64,000 nt of DNA, taken from positions 620,001 to 684,000 of the forward strand of contig JADJGQ010000001.1 of the NCBI GenBank assembly GCA_016708025.1. The letters run 5' to 3'. A program made the translations under genes and the position numbers. Of the stretch, positions 47,365 through 55,596 are shown piece after piece (position 1 is the stretch's first letter; each line of letters begins with the position of its first letter). The notes beneath the pieces are model-generated. The model had not been told where the DNA came from, ran no database searches, and saw only the letters and a program-made list of their open reading frames with translations. This DNA is from a bacterium. GTDB taxonomy: Bacteria > Zixibacteria > MSB-5A5 > GN15 > FEB-12.

Positions 47365-48674
47365 GCCTTCCCATAGTGGCGATAGTCGGGCGTCCCAATG
47401 TTGGGAAATCGTCGCTGTTCAACCGACTTCTCCGAAAGAAACTGGCGGTAGTTGATCCCACACCTGGTGTCACACGCGACCGCAATTACGCCGTCTGTGA
47501 CTGGAATGGACGGGAATTCCGGCTGATCGACACCGGCGGTATGGTGCCCGACTCCAGGGATGAAATGGAACGGCTGATCATGGATCAGTCCGAATTCGCT
47601 ATACACGAAGCCGACCTGGTGATCCTGGTGGTCGACGCACAAACCGGAGTCGACACAACTGACCTGCGCATTGCTCGCGCGCTCTCTAAGGCATCCAAAC
47701 CACATCTCCTGGCAGCCAACAAGGCGGACAATGCATCCCTCGACCTGAATGTCTATGAGTTCATGAAGCTGGGGCTGGGCGAACCGTTTGCCGTTTCCGC
47801 CTCGCTAGGACTCGGCATCGGTGAACTGCTTGACGAACTCATTGCACGACTTCCCGCTGAGGACGCCGGAACGGCCGAAGAAGAAGGGGCGATCAAAGTC
47901 GCTGTGGTCGGTCGACCGAATGTCGGAAAGTCATCCTTCATCAATAAGTTGACCGGAGAAGATCGGCTCATCGTGTCGCCAATTGCCGGGACTACTCGTG
48001 ACTCGGTCAATACACTCCTGGAAATGGGCGACAAGAAGTATCTCCTGATCGATACCGCAGGACTCCGTCGGCGGTACAAAGTGCAGGAGAATATCGAGTT
48101 TTATACGACCCTCCGCACGGCTCGCGCAATCGATGAATGCGATGTCGGCGTTGTACTCATGGATGCGGTGGACGGGTTAACCGCAGGCGATATGCGGGTA
48201 CTCGGCGATGTTATTGATGCTCGTCGCGGCGTTATTCTGGCCGTCAACAAGTGGGACTTGATCGAAAAGGATGACAAAACCGCAGACACTTTCACGGCGC
48301 AACTTCGCGAATTGCTCGGACCAATGGCGTTTGTCCCGATCATTTTCATTTCTGCTCTGACCGGTCAGCGCGTCTCCAAAGTATTGGCGACTGTCGATGC
48401 CGTGCATGAGCGATATCATTCCCGTATCGCCACCGCCGAACTCAACGTTTTCCTGCAGGAAGTCTACGGCAAAAGAAAGCCACCGGCCAAACAGGGGAAG
48501 TACATTCAGTTCAAGTATCTGACCCAGTCTGAAACCTCGCCGCCAACGTTTGTCTTCTTCGTTAATCTGCCTGAGTTGCTGGACAAAGGGTATATCTCTT
48601 ACCTCTCCAATCAACTGCGGACTCGCTACGGATACGAGGGCGTACCGATCCGCCTGAAATTCCGGCACAAGTAG
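47361..48674 (+). CDS. der: ribosome biogenesis GTPase Der (EngA)
   Basis: A 437-residue double GTPase. Two G-domains each show GRPNVGKS (about residues 10-17 and 182-189), a DTGG/DTAG switch and NKAD/NKWD specificity motifs. A C-terminal KH-like domain (about 350-437) follows. Der is needed for maturation of the 50S ribosomal subunit. Length and layout are standard. Confidence 0.96.
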   Translation: MSLPIVAIVGRPNVGKSSLFNRLLRKKLAVVDPTPGVTRDRNYAVCDWNGREFRLIDTGGMVPDSRDEMERLIMDQSEFAIHEADLVILVVDAQTGVDTTDLRIARALSKASKPHLLAANKADNASLDLNVYEFMKLGLGEPFAVSASLGLGIGELLDELIARLPAEDAGTAEEEGAIKVAVVGRPNVGKSSFINKLTGEDRLIVSPIAGTTRDSVNTLLEMGDKKYLLIDTAGLRRRYKVQENIEFYTTLRTARAIDECDVGVVLMDAVDGLTAGDMRVLGDVIDARRGVILAVNKWDLIEKDDKTADTFTAQLRELLGPMAFVPIIFISALTGQRVSKVLATVDAVHERYHSRIATAELNVFLQEVYGKRKPPAKQGKYIQFKYLTQSETSPPTFVFFVNLPELLDKGYISYLSNQLRTRYGYEGVPIRLKFRHK

Positions 48675-48708
48675 CTCTGCCATTTCTTCATATCTTCCAG
48701 TCCGACCT

Positions 48709-48735
48709 TAACTTCGGCGCATTCCTGCCGATACA
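48709..48735 (+). promoter_or_regulatory. sigma-28-like promoter in front of the phosphatase/chemotaxis operon
   Basis: TTAA (48709-48712), 15 nt, GCCGATAC (48728-48735), compared with the flagellar consensus TAAA-N15-GCCGATAA. The ATG follows after 6 nt, so the transcript would start at or next to the start codon. Confidence 0.5.
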
Positions 48736-48741
48736 GCTTTT

Positions 48742-50034
48742 ATGCTGTCCGAAGCTGCTACAACTACCCAGATCGAAGACTTAGAGGCCCGTCTCGAATA
48801 CCGGAAAGCACAACTCCGGGATCTCGCAACTATGGGCGCAGTAATCACTTCGATTCATGAGACCGGCGCCGTCCTGTCCGTGGTCATGGATATGGCCATG
48901 GGATTGGTTGGCGGAGAGGTCGGCCTGATCATGCTGACAGAATCAGGCAAAGTGACCAACAAAGTCTGCTGGGGAGTCAGCGAAGAGTTTGTCAAGGCGC
49001 TGATGTATCAGGATGGCAAGGATCTAGCCACCTACTGTCTCGAACACCGGGAAACCGTAGTCCTTGCGGATCTCGGCATCAAGTCCGAAGAAGGTATCAC
49101 GCTCAACACCGTCGTAGCGTTACCGATCCAGACTTCCGAGCGGTGTCACGGGCTGATCGTGATGTTCAACAAGACTGATGGCGGAAATTTCTCGGCCGAC
49201 GATCAGGAAGTCTTGGAGATGCTGCTTCGCTTTGTCGCAGTCGCGATCGACAATACATTGCTGATGAAGGAACGGTTGCAGCGTCAGAAGATCCAGCAGG
49301 AGATCGCCATTGCCAAACAGGTGCAGGAGACGATCCTTCCTCAGCAACTTGACGAAACTCCGGGAGTCGACATCGGCGCGATCTACTTTCCCGCGCGTGA
49401 TGTCAGCGGCGATTTCTACGATGTCATCAAAATATCGGAACAGACGTTTTATGTCGTGATCGGCGATGTCTCGAACAAGGGCGTTCCGGCGGCGTTGGTG
49501 ATGTCGGCCTGTTCGGGCATTATCAAGACAGTCGTGGAAAACGAACCGACCATCTCCGTTTCGCAACTGGCCCGTCGAGTGAATGAGTTGATGGGGCAGG
49601 GGATCATCAAAGATCGCGAAATGTTCGTCACGCTTTTCTTCTGCAAATTTGATCTGGCGGGAATGCGGCTGAGCTTCTGTAACGCTGGCCATCTCCCTGG
49701 TCTGTACTGGAATGACGAAACTCAAACGATAGATTCACTGGCGGCCGGTGGCCCAATCATCGGCCAGTTTCCGGGCATACGTTTCATAGAAGAAGATCGT
49801 CCGCTTCATCGGAACGATCGACTCTTTCTCTTTACCGATGGATTGACCGAGGCGGAAGATGCCGACGGTCACCTGTTTGGGCGCGAACGCGCAGAGCAGG
49901 TGCTTACATCCGAGATCGATCTTCCTCCCAAGCAATTCTGTCTGAAAGTCAAGGAATGGGTTGACCGCTTCTCCGAAGGAACCACGGAAGATTCTCACGA
50001 TGATTTTACCCTGTTGCAGGTGAAAGTGAACTGA
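48742..50034 (+). CDS. GAF-domain PP2C/SpoIIE-type serine phosphatase (RsbU-like)
   Basis: A 430-residue protein with a short coiled coil (8-30), a GAF sensor domain (about 35-175), a coiled-coil linker with QKIQQEIAIAKQVQETILPQQL, and a SpoIIE phosphatase domain (205-430). The latter shows DVSGDFYDV, GDVSNKGVPAALVMS, FCNAGHLPGL and LFTDGLTEAED, including the metal-binding aspartates. Such phosphatases dephosphorylate STAS anti-anti-sigma proteins. An RsbW-like kinase and a STAS protein gene follow at once, giving a complete partner-switching set. The GAF ligand is unknown. Confidence 0.93.
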   Translation: MLSEAATTTQIEDLEARLEYRKAQLRDLATMGAVITSIHETGAVLSVVMDMAMGLVGGEVGLIMLTESGKVTNKVCWGVSEEFVKALMYQDGKDLATYCLEHRETVVLADLGIKSEEGITLNTVVALPIQTSERCHGLIVMFNKTDGGNFSADDQEVLEMLLRFVAVAIDNTLLMKERLQRQKIQQEIAIAKQVQETILPQQLDETPGVDIGAIYFPARDVSGDFYDVIKISEQTFYVVIGDVSNKGVPAALVMSACSGIIKTVVENEPTISVSQLARRVNELMGQGIIKDREMFVTLFFCKFDLAGMRLSFCNAGHLPGLYWNDETQTIDSLAAGGPIIGQFPGIRFIEEDRPLHRNDRLFLFTDGLTEAEDADGHLFGRERAEQVLTSEIDLPPKQFCLKVKEWVDRFSEGTTEDSHDDFTLLQVKVN

Positions 50035-50037
50035 TCT

Positions 50038-50460
50038 ATGCCCACCTACGACTTCCGATATCCATCTCGTCTGGAATCAGAAGAGCGGATGCTCGATGAC
50101 TTTGAGGCTGCCCTCAACGAAGCCGGAGTCCCCCGCGAGGACTGTCGGGGGTTCTTACTTGCAGTCTCCGAAGCATTTAACAATGCCATGGTGCATGGCA
50201 ACGGGAGCGATCCGTCCAAACAAGTGACAGTCCGACTTGACGTTAAGGAAACAGCCATCACTGCCGATATCCTCGACGAAGGGCAAGGTGGTTTGGCTAG
50301 GCTCCGGGCTCGAAAACCAAGAGGTCTGCTGGCCGAGGGCGGAAGAGGGATCGACTTGATCGGACACTTCGCCGACTCGGTCGAATACTCGCAGCAGGAC
50401 AATGGGGGGCTCAAGGTCACCATCCGTATTGCGCGACACAAAGCTCAGACAACTCTATAA
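50038..50460 (+). CDS. RsbW-like ATP-binding anti-sigma/serine kinase protein
   Basis: A 140-residue GHKL-type ATPase. The N-box AVSEAFNNAMVHGN and the G-box segment GGRGIDLIGHFADSVEY are clear. In partner-switching systems such proteins bind a sigma factor or other target and phosphorylate the STAS partner, releasing or capturing the target. It starts 3 nt after the phosphatase gene and is followed by the STAS gene, so the assignment is strong. The final target is not identified. Confidence 0.9.
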   Translation: MPTYDFRYPSRLESEERMLDDFEAALNEAGVPREDCRGFLLAVSEAFNNAMVHGNGSDPSKQVTVRLDVKETAITADILDEGQGGLARLRARKPRGLLAEGGRGIDLIGHFADSVEYSQQDNGGLKVTIRIARHKAQTTL

Positions 50461-50478
50461 AGTCATGCGGAGGACAGC

Positions 50479-50829
50479 ATGGAGATGATAGTACGTGAAA
50501 AGGGTCCGGTTACGGTTATCCAGCTTACCGGACGTCTCGACCTCGCGAGCGGCAGTTCGCTCAAGGAACAGGTCAAGAAACTGTTAGCCAAGAATGAAAC
50601 GACGATCCACCTGAATCTCGCCCAGGTCGAGTTTATCAATAGCTCCGGTCTCGGCGCGCTGGTCTCGATCATGAAGGAAGTCCGCCTGACCAAAGGTCGG
50701 TTGACCCTCTCCAATCTTGCCAGCTATGTGCAGGAGATCTTCGATATCACGCAGCTCTCCCATATCTTTGAAATTTACCCGACTGAAGACGAAGCGCTGA
50801 CATCGTTCCAGGCAGTTGGCATTCGCTAA
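50479..50829 (+). CDS. STAS-domain anti-anti-sigma factor
   Basis: A 116-residue STAS protein with the phosphorylation motif INSSGLGALVSIMKEV; the first or second serine is the usual target of the kinase, and the SpoIIE phosphatase reverses it. GGAGGACAGC lies 8 nt before ATG 50479. It completes the three-gene switch 48742-50829. Confidence 0.93.
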   Translation: MEMIVREKGPVTVIQLTGRLDLASGSSLKEQVKKLLAKNETTIHLNLAQVEFINSSGLGALVSIMKEVRLTKGRLTLSNLASYVQEIFDITQLSHIFEIYPTEDEALTSFQAVGIR

Positions 50830-50861
50830 ACTGCAAGTCAGGTAACTCAAGGGGTAGCGAC

Positions 50862-52769
50862 ATGAGCCACGTGGTTGAAACAATTGGGGAACTGCTGTCT
50901 CGACTTCAGTCGCCGGATTTCTTCGAACGAGAAGAAGCGGTCAAGGAGCTGGGACGGTACCGCGAGGATGAAGCGGTGGCCGGCTTGGTGCTGGCTATCG
51001 AGGACGCCGATCTCGGCATCCGCGAACTGGCCGCCGATTTCCTTACTGAGATCAAGGGGAGGACCGCGTCGGAATTACTTTGCCGATTCCTGGCCCATCC
51101 TGACATTGGTACGCGCAATCTCGCGTCGGAGATCCTCGTCCGCATCGCCGGCGAAGCGGTCCCGGCGCTCATCGATCATCTCGACGATGACGATGCCGAT
51201 GTGCGCAAATTTGCCGTAGATATTCTCGGACTGATCCGTGACGAGCGCGCTGTTCAGCCGCTCTGTCAGAAACTCTGGGATGAGTGCAACAATGTGGTCT
51301 GCTCGTCCGCCGAAGCCCTTGGCGAGATCGGCTCGCCGCAGGCCGTTCCGAACCTGATCGCCGCCGGCGACAAGATCGATGACGTCCGGCTTCAGGCTAT
51401 CGAGGCGCTGGGAAAGATCGGCGATGCTTCGGCCTTGCCCTATCTCTACCAGACTTTGACTTCCGACGATCCAGTCGTGCTTTATTCAGCGATGGAGGCG
51501 ATCGGGGCCATCGGTAAGCCGGAATCCGTCAAGGAACTCCAGCCATATCTCGATCAGCCAGACCCGACCATAGCCGAGACCTGCCTCAATGCGATCATCA
51601 GCATTTCAATTCGCAATGATGGTTGCAGCAGTGTTGACCTGCCGCTGGAGCGTTTCAGCACGTTCCTGTTCGATGGGATCAAGCGCGGCAATCGCGATAT
51701 CACTGAATTTACGCTTAAACGGCTTTCACATTGGTATGGATCCGATGTCATTCGGAACCTGCTCAACGTGGTAGAGTTCGTTGATGATGACAAATTCCGC
51801 CGTGTCGCCGATGCACTCATCGATATCGGTGCCCCGGCTGTCCCGATGATTGTTGATAAGCTGCTGGTCGCCGAAAAGGAGACCAAACTCCGCCTGCTTG
51901 ATTTACTCAAGCAGTGCCCGACGAGCGACATCACCGCAGACCTGCTCCGTGTTGCCGATGACCAGGACCAGGATGTTCGCCAGAAAGTGGCGCACCTGCT
52001 CGGTATCTCCGGCAATGCGACCGCCATCCCGGTACTCAAGCGGATGGCCTCCGATAATAATGGCCATGTTCGCGCGGCAGGATATGCCGCTATCGGCTGG
52101 TTGGCTGGCGAAGCTGATGTTGATTTCATCTTCTCCGGACTTGAAGACAAATACAATGATGTCCGCGAGTCCGCGGTCGGAGCGCTGATCATTGTCGGCG
52201 GCGCCAAAGTTGTCGCCAAGTTCACTGCCGACCTCTATCACCCGGATATCGACCGTCAGCGCCTGGCGGTGACAGCTCTCGGCTGGATCGGTGAGTCTGA
52301 AGTGATCGAACCTCTGTTACGTGCCACCAATCATCCGGATCCGGCGATCCGCAAGTCGGCCATCTCTTCGCTGTCCAGGATCGGTCAGATCGGCAACGTA
52401 GAACCGATCGTTCTAGCATTGAATGACGAAAACTCGGCTGTTCGCAAAGCCGCGGTGACCGCATTGGTTGCTCTTGAAGAAGAGCGCTCTATCAAGCATA
52501 TCAAATTCCTTCTGGATGATCCGGATGTCTGGGTGCGGTATCATACGATCACCGCCATTGCCGACCTGGGCGTCAAAGAGAACGCTGATTACCTCATGCC
52601 GTTCCTTGATGATCCTCAGGATATCATTAAGATCGCTACGGCGAAGGCGCTTGCTGAACTCGGGGCTACCCTCGCTCTGCCTGCTCTCGAACGGTTACGC
52701 AAAGAACGGAATCAGGATCTGGTTGCCGCAGTCAACCTTGCGGTTAACACCCTGGGAGGAAAGCAGTGA
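50862..52769 (+). CDS. HEAT/PBS-lyase-type repeat protein
   Basis: A 635-residue all-helical protein built from about 16-18 tandem HEAT-like repeats of roughly 31-38 residues. The repeating unit is like DDPVVLYSAMEAIGAIGKPESVKEL, with a D-x-x-x-R-x-x-A-x-x-x-L-G-x-x-G pattern, broken in the middle (about 255-310) by a less regular stretch. No enzyme domain is present. Repeats of this type act as protein scaffolds. It sits between the STAS gene and the first receiver gene, overlapping the latter by 4 nt, so it may link the phosphatase switch with chemotaxis proteins (inference). Confidence 0.9.
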   Translation: MSHVVETIGELLSRLQSPDFFEREEAVKELGRYREDEAVAGLVLAIEDADLGIRELAADFLTEIKGRTASELLCRFLAHPDIGTRNLASEILVRIAGEAVPALIDHLDDDDADVRKFAVDILGLIRDERAVQPLCQKLWDECNNVVCSSAEALGEIGSPQAVPNLIAAGDKIDDVRLQAIEALGKIGDASALPYLYQTLTSDDPVVLYSAMEAIGAIGKPESVKELQPYLDQPDPTIAETCLNAIISISIRNDGCSSVDLPLERFSTFLFDGIKRGNRDITEFTLKRLSHWYGSDVIRNLLNVVEFVDDDKFRRVADALIDIGAPAVPMIVDKLLVAEKETKLRLLDLLKQCPTSDITADLLRVADDQDQDVRQKVAHLLGISGNATAIPVLKRMASDNNGHVRAAGYAAIGWLAGEADVDFIFSGLEDKYNDVRESAVGALIIVGGAKVVAKFTADLYHPDIDRQRLAVTALGWIGESEVIEPLLRATNHPDPAIRKSAISSLSRIGQIGNVEPIVLALNDENSAVRKAAVTALVALEEERSIKHIKFLLDDPDVWVRYHTITAIADLGVKENADYLMPFLDDPQDIIKIATAKALAELGATLALPALERLRKERNQDLVAAVNLAVNTLGGKQ

Positions 52770-53143
52770 CACAACAACCGTCATTACTAGTTGTCGATGA
52801 CGAGTTGCTGATCCGCGACCTGTTGTACGACTTCTTTACCGGCCAGGGGTGGTCGATCGCCGTCGCAGAAAACGGCGAAAAGGCTCTCCAGGTGATGAAG
52901 AACCGTTCAATCGATGTCGTCCTGACCGATGTGCGCATGCCGGAGATGGATGGCATGACTTTGGTCGGTGAACTACGACAGCATCATCCGGAGATTCCCG
53001 TGGTGATCATGACCGGATTTCCGTCGGTCGATAGCGCAGTGGGGGCACTGCGTAACAGAGTATATGACTATGTTATCAAGCCATTCAATATCAACCAGCT
53101 ATGTAAAACGCTTGAGGCTGCGCTGAAAGATGCGCAGAAGTGA
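52766..53143 (+). CDS. single-domain response regulator
   Basis: A 125-residue receiver with VVDDELL, the phospho-aspartate in LTDVRMPEMDG, Thr in IMTGFP and Lys in VIKPFN. No output domain. It starts at GTG 52766, overlapping the HEAT gene stop, with GGGAGGAA upstream. Its likely partner is CheA or another kinase of this cluster. Confidence 0.92.
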   Translation: MTQQPSLLVVDDELLIRDLLYDFFTGQGWSIAVAENGEKALQVMKNRSIDVVLTDVRMPEMDGMTLVGELRQHHPEIPVVIMTGFPSVDSAVGALRNRVYDYVIKPFNINQLCKTLEAALKDAQK

Positions 53144-53179
53144 GTAGGTGAGCAAAAGGGGCTGGGCGCGAGGGACAGT

Positions 53180-54163
53180 ATGCTGGTAAATAGCGAAGTT
53201 GAACTGGACATGACGCTCGATGAGTTCGTGATGATTCGCGATTTCATCCTCGAAAAGAGCGGCATATTCTTCGCCGAAAACAAGATGTATCTGGTTCGCA
53301 ATCGGCTCGCCAAGCGAATGGCCGAATTGCAGATCAAGACCGTCCGCGATTACTTCTATCACGTAAAATACGATCTCTCTCTTCGTGAATTCAATAAGCT
53401 GATGGATCTCGTCACTACTAACGAGACCAGCTTTTTCCGCAACGAACCGCAATTGCTCAGCTTCTCTGATGAAGTCCTGCCGTTGGTTATAGAGGAGAAG
53501 CTGAAGGAACGGGGCCCCAAGTCGCTGCGTATTTGGTCGGCTGGGTGTTCCACCGGCGAAGAGCCGTACACGCTGGCCGTTATCATCCTGGAACGGCTAA
53601 AATCGCTGGCTGGCTGGAATGTCGAAATCGTTGCCAATGATATTTCGGAGCAAGTACTCCAGAGGGCACGCCAGGGGGAGTATAGCGGCATCACCCTGCG
53701 CAATATCAGGCCGGAACTGCTGACCAGGTATTTCAGCAAGGACGGCGACAATTATCGAGTGAAACCGGAAGTTCAGGCCTTGGTGAAATTCTCTCACATG
53801 AACCTGAACGATCCGCGTAAGATATCGGTCGTATCCAATATGGATGTGATCTTTTGTCGTAACGTCATGATCTACTTCACGGAAGAAGTAAAGAAGCAAC
53901 TGGTGCGCGGATTTTATAACGCGCTCAAGCCGGGCGGCTACTTCTACATCGGCCATGCCGAAACGCTTCATGGGATATCCAAAGCGTTTAAGCTGGTCTA
54001 TTTCAAGAACGCCCTGGTTTACCAGAAAGAGGCCGCGGCCGGAGTTGTGCGCGTCGATACGACTGCCGCCGCCGGTTCGTCACCTGCAACCTCGGCATCG
54101 TCGGGCGCCATCCGGGCAATGGACCTGCTGAGCAAAATCAAACCGATAGCGGTCAAGCAATAA
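53180..54163 (+). CDS. cheR: chemotaxis protein methyltransferase CheR
   Basis: A 327-residue SAM-dependent glutamate methyltransferase for chemoreceptors. The N-terminal helical domain (10-85, with TTNETSFFRN) is followed by the SAM-binding IWSAGCSTGEEPYTLA, the acidic NDISEQVL and IFCRNVMIYF. The C-terminal 50 residues are an Ala/Ser-rich tail beyond the usual end, perhaps a flexible tether. An in-frame ATG at 53210 is an alternative start. It opposes CheB, encoded 3 kb downstream. Confidence 0.94.
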   Translation: MLVNSEVELDMTLDEFVMIRDFILEKSGIFFAENKMYLVRNRLAKRMAELQIKTVRDYFYHVKYDLSLREFNKLMDLVTTNETSFFRNEPQLLSFSDEVLPLVIEEKLKERGPKSLRIWSAGCSTGEEPYTLAVIILERLKSLAGWNVEIVANDISEQVLQRARQGEYSGITLRNIRPELLTRYFSKDGDNYRVKPEVQALVKFSHMNLNDPRKISVVSNMDVIFCRNVMIYFTEEVKKQLVRGFYNALKPGGYFYIGHAETLHGISKAFKLVYFKNALVYQKEAAAGVVRVDTTAAAGSSPATSASSGAIRAMDLLSKIKPIAVKQ

Positions 54164-54183
54164 GAGGGATAGAGGGCAGGATC

Positions 54184-54576
54184 ATGAACCAGACAATCCT
54201 GGTGGTCGATGACTCTCCGACGATCGTGAAGTTCGTCAGCTTCTCACTGCGCAACGGTGGCTACAATGTGGTCACTGCCTGCGACGGGATGGATGCTCTC
54301 GAGAAAGTGTCGCGATTGACCGAGGGAGTACATTTGGTCATAACCGATCTGAACATGCCGAACCTGGATGGCTACAGCCTGATCGCGACCTTGCGGCAAA
54401 ATCCGCAATATCGCGAAGTGCCGATTATCATCCTGTCATCGGAAGGAGGGGACGACGATCGTCAGCGCGGTCTCGACGTTGGTGCTACCTCTTATCTGGT
54501 GAAGCCGTTCAAATCGTCGCTGTTACTCGATGAAGTAAGTAAAGTGCTGCAACTGCGCGCGGGTGCGCCCGCCTAA
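54184..54576 (+). CDS. CheY-like response regulator
   Basis: A 130-residue receiver: VVDDSPTIVKF, phospho-aspartate in VITDLNMPNLDG, Ser-Ser in IILSSEGG and Lys in LVKPFK. It has the methylation-cluster CheY look, but Ser replaces the usual Thr. Two further single-domain receivers lie in the same operon, so their division of labour (motor binding versus phosphate sink) is open. Confidence 0.9.
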   Translation: MNQTILVVDDSPTIVKFVSFSLRNGGYNVVTACDGMDALEKVSRLTEGVHLVITDLNMPNLDGYSLIATLRQNPQYREVPIIILSSEGGDDDRQRGLDVGATSYLVKPFKSSLLLDEVSKVLQLRAGAPA

Positions 54577-54587
54577 GAGGAGCCTAT

Positions 54588-54962
54588 ATGTCCGATCTCA
54601 AGATCATTGCGGTTGATGACAGTCCGACCATGCGCCGGATCATCATCAATACGCTCAAGCGCGCCGGCTATGAAAACGTCATCGAAGCAACCGATGGCAA
54701 AGATGCTTTGGCGAAAATGAAAGTCGAGCATGTCAGTTTCGTTATTACCGACTGGAATATGCCCGAAATGGACGGCCTTGCCTTTGTGACGCAGATCCGT
54801 GCCACCGACGAATTCAAGAATTTGCCGGTACTCATGGTGACCACCCGGTCCGTTAAGGAAGACATCGTGGAAGCGATGAAAGCAGGCGTCAATAATTACA
54901 TTGTCAAACCGTTTACACCTGAGACTCTGAAAGCCAAGATCGACCAGATCCTGGCGGGATGA
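54588..54962 (+). CDS. cheY: chemotaxis response regulator CheY
   Basis: A 124-residue CheY. It closely matches the enterobacterial pattern: AVDDSPTMRRIIINTLKRAGY, VITDWNMPEMDGLAF, Thr in MVTTRSVKED and Lys in YIVKPFT. Being directly upstream of cheZ and the best match, it is the likeliest motor-binding CheY, phosphorylated by CheA. Confidence 0.94.
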   Translation: MSDLKIIAVDDSPTMRRIIINTLKRAGYENVIEATDGKDALAKMKVEHVSFVITDWNMPEMDGLAFVTQIRATDEFKNLPVLMVTTRSVKEDIVEAMKAGVNNYIVKPFTPETLKAKIDQILAG

Positions 54963-54987
54963 CGGGCGGACTAACAGGAGATGTGCC

Positions 54988-55587
54988 ATGACGACAAATA
55001 AATTCAGCCAAAGCCGCATCCAGCAAGAGCTCCAGGAACTGACCCAGTCAGTAGCCGGTCTAATTGAGAATTTCCATCGTCTCAAAAACCCTCTCGTCGA
55101 GTCTCGCGAGAAGGTCCCACAGGCGACCGATCAACTCGATAAGATCTCGCAGCAAACCGAGGCTGCGGCTCATCGCATGCTGGATATGATCGAACAGATC
55201 ACGCAGCGCGAAGAACAGATGATCGCCGGGCTCGGACAGATTAGCCAGCTCGCGGCCAAAGGGGAACATGCCCCCATTTCCGGACTCGCCCAGGATCTCA
55301 GTGGCAAAGCAAATACGACGTTGAACGACGCGTTCACTATCATGAATACTCTGCAATTCCAGGATATTACGTCGCAACAGATGGACCATGCCGCGGCGTT
55401 ACTCGAAGACATAGAGAACAAACTGCACTCGATTTTGCAGGTCATTGGCGGAGATGAGTTCCGGGTGACGGTCGAGGAGCCGAAGATACGCAAGGAACGG
55501 GCGTATGATCCTCATGCAGAGATGACCGACAACCATGCCAAACAGTCGGACATCGACAATCTGTTTCTCCAGACGAAGAAAAAATAG
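54988..55587 (+). CDS. cheZ: chemotaxis phosphatase CheZ
   Basis: A 199-residue, mostly helical protein with a long helical hairpin (15-145). The catalytic motif LQFQDITSQQ holds Asp126 and Gln130, equivalent to Asp143 and Gln147 of E. coli CheZ. The C-terminal segment KQSDIDNLFL matches the CheY-binding peptide after a flexible linker. It dephosphorylates CheY-P. CheZ is mostly reported from proteobacteria, so its presence here beside cheY is useful. Confidence 0.9.
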   Translation: MTTNKFSQSRIQQELQELTQSVAGLIENFHRLKNPLVESREKVPQATDQLDKISQQTEAAAHRMLDMIEQITQREEQMIAGLGQISQLAAKGEHAPISGLAQDLSGKANTTLNDAFTIMNTLQFQDITSQQMDHAAALLEDIENKLHSILQVIGGDEFRVTVEEPKIRKERAYDPHAEMTDNHAKQSDIDNLFLQTKKK

Positions 55588-55596
55588 GACGGGGCT

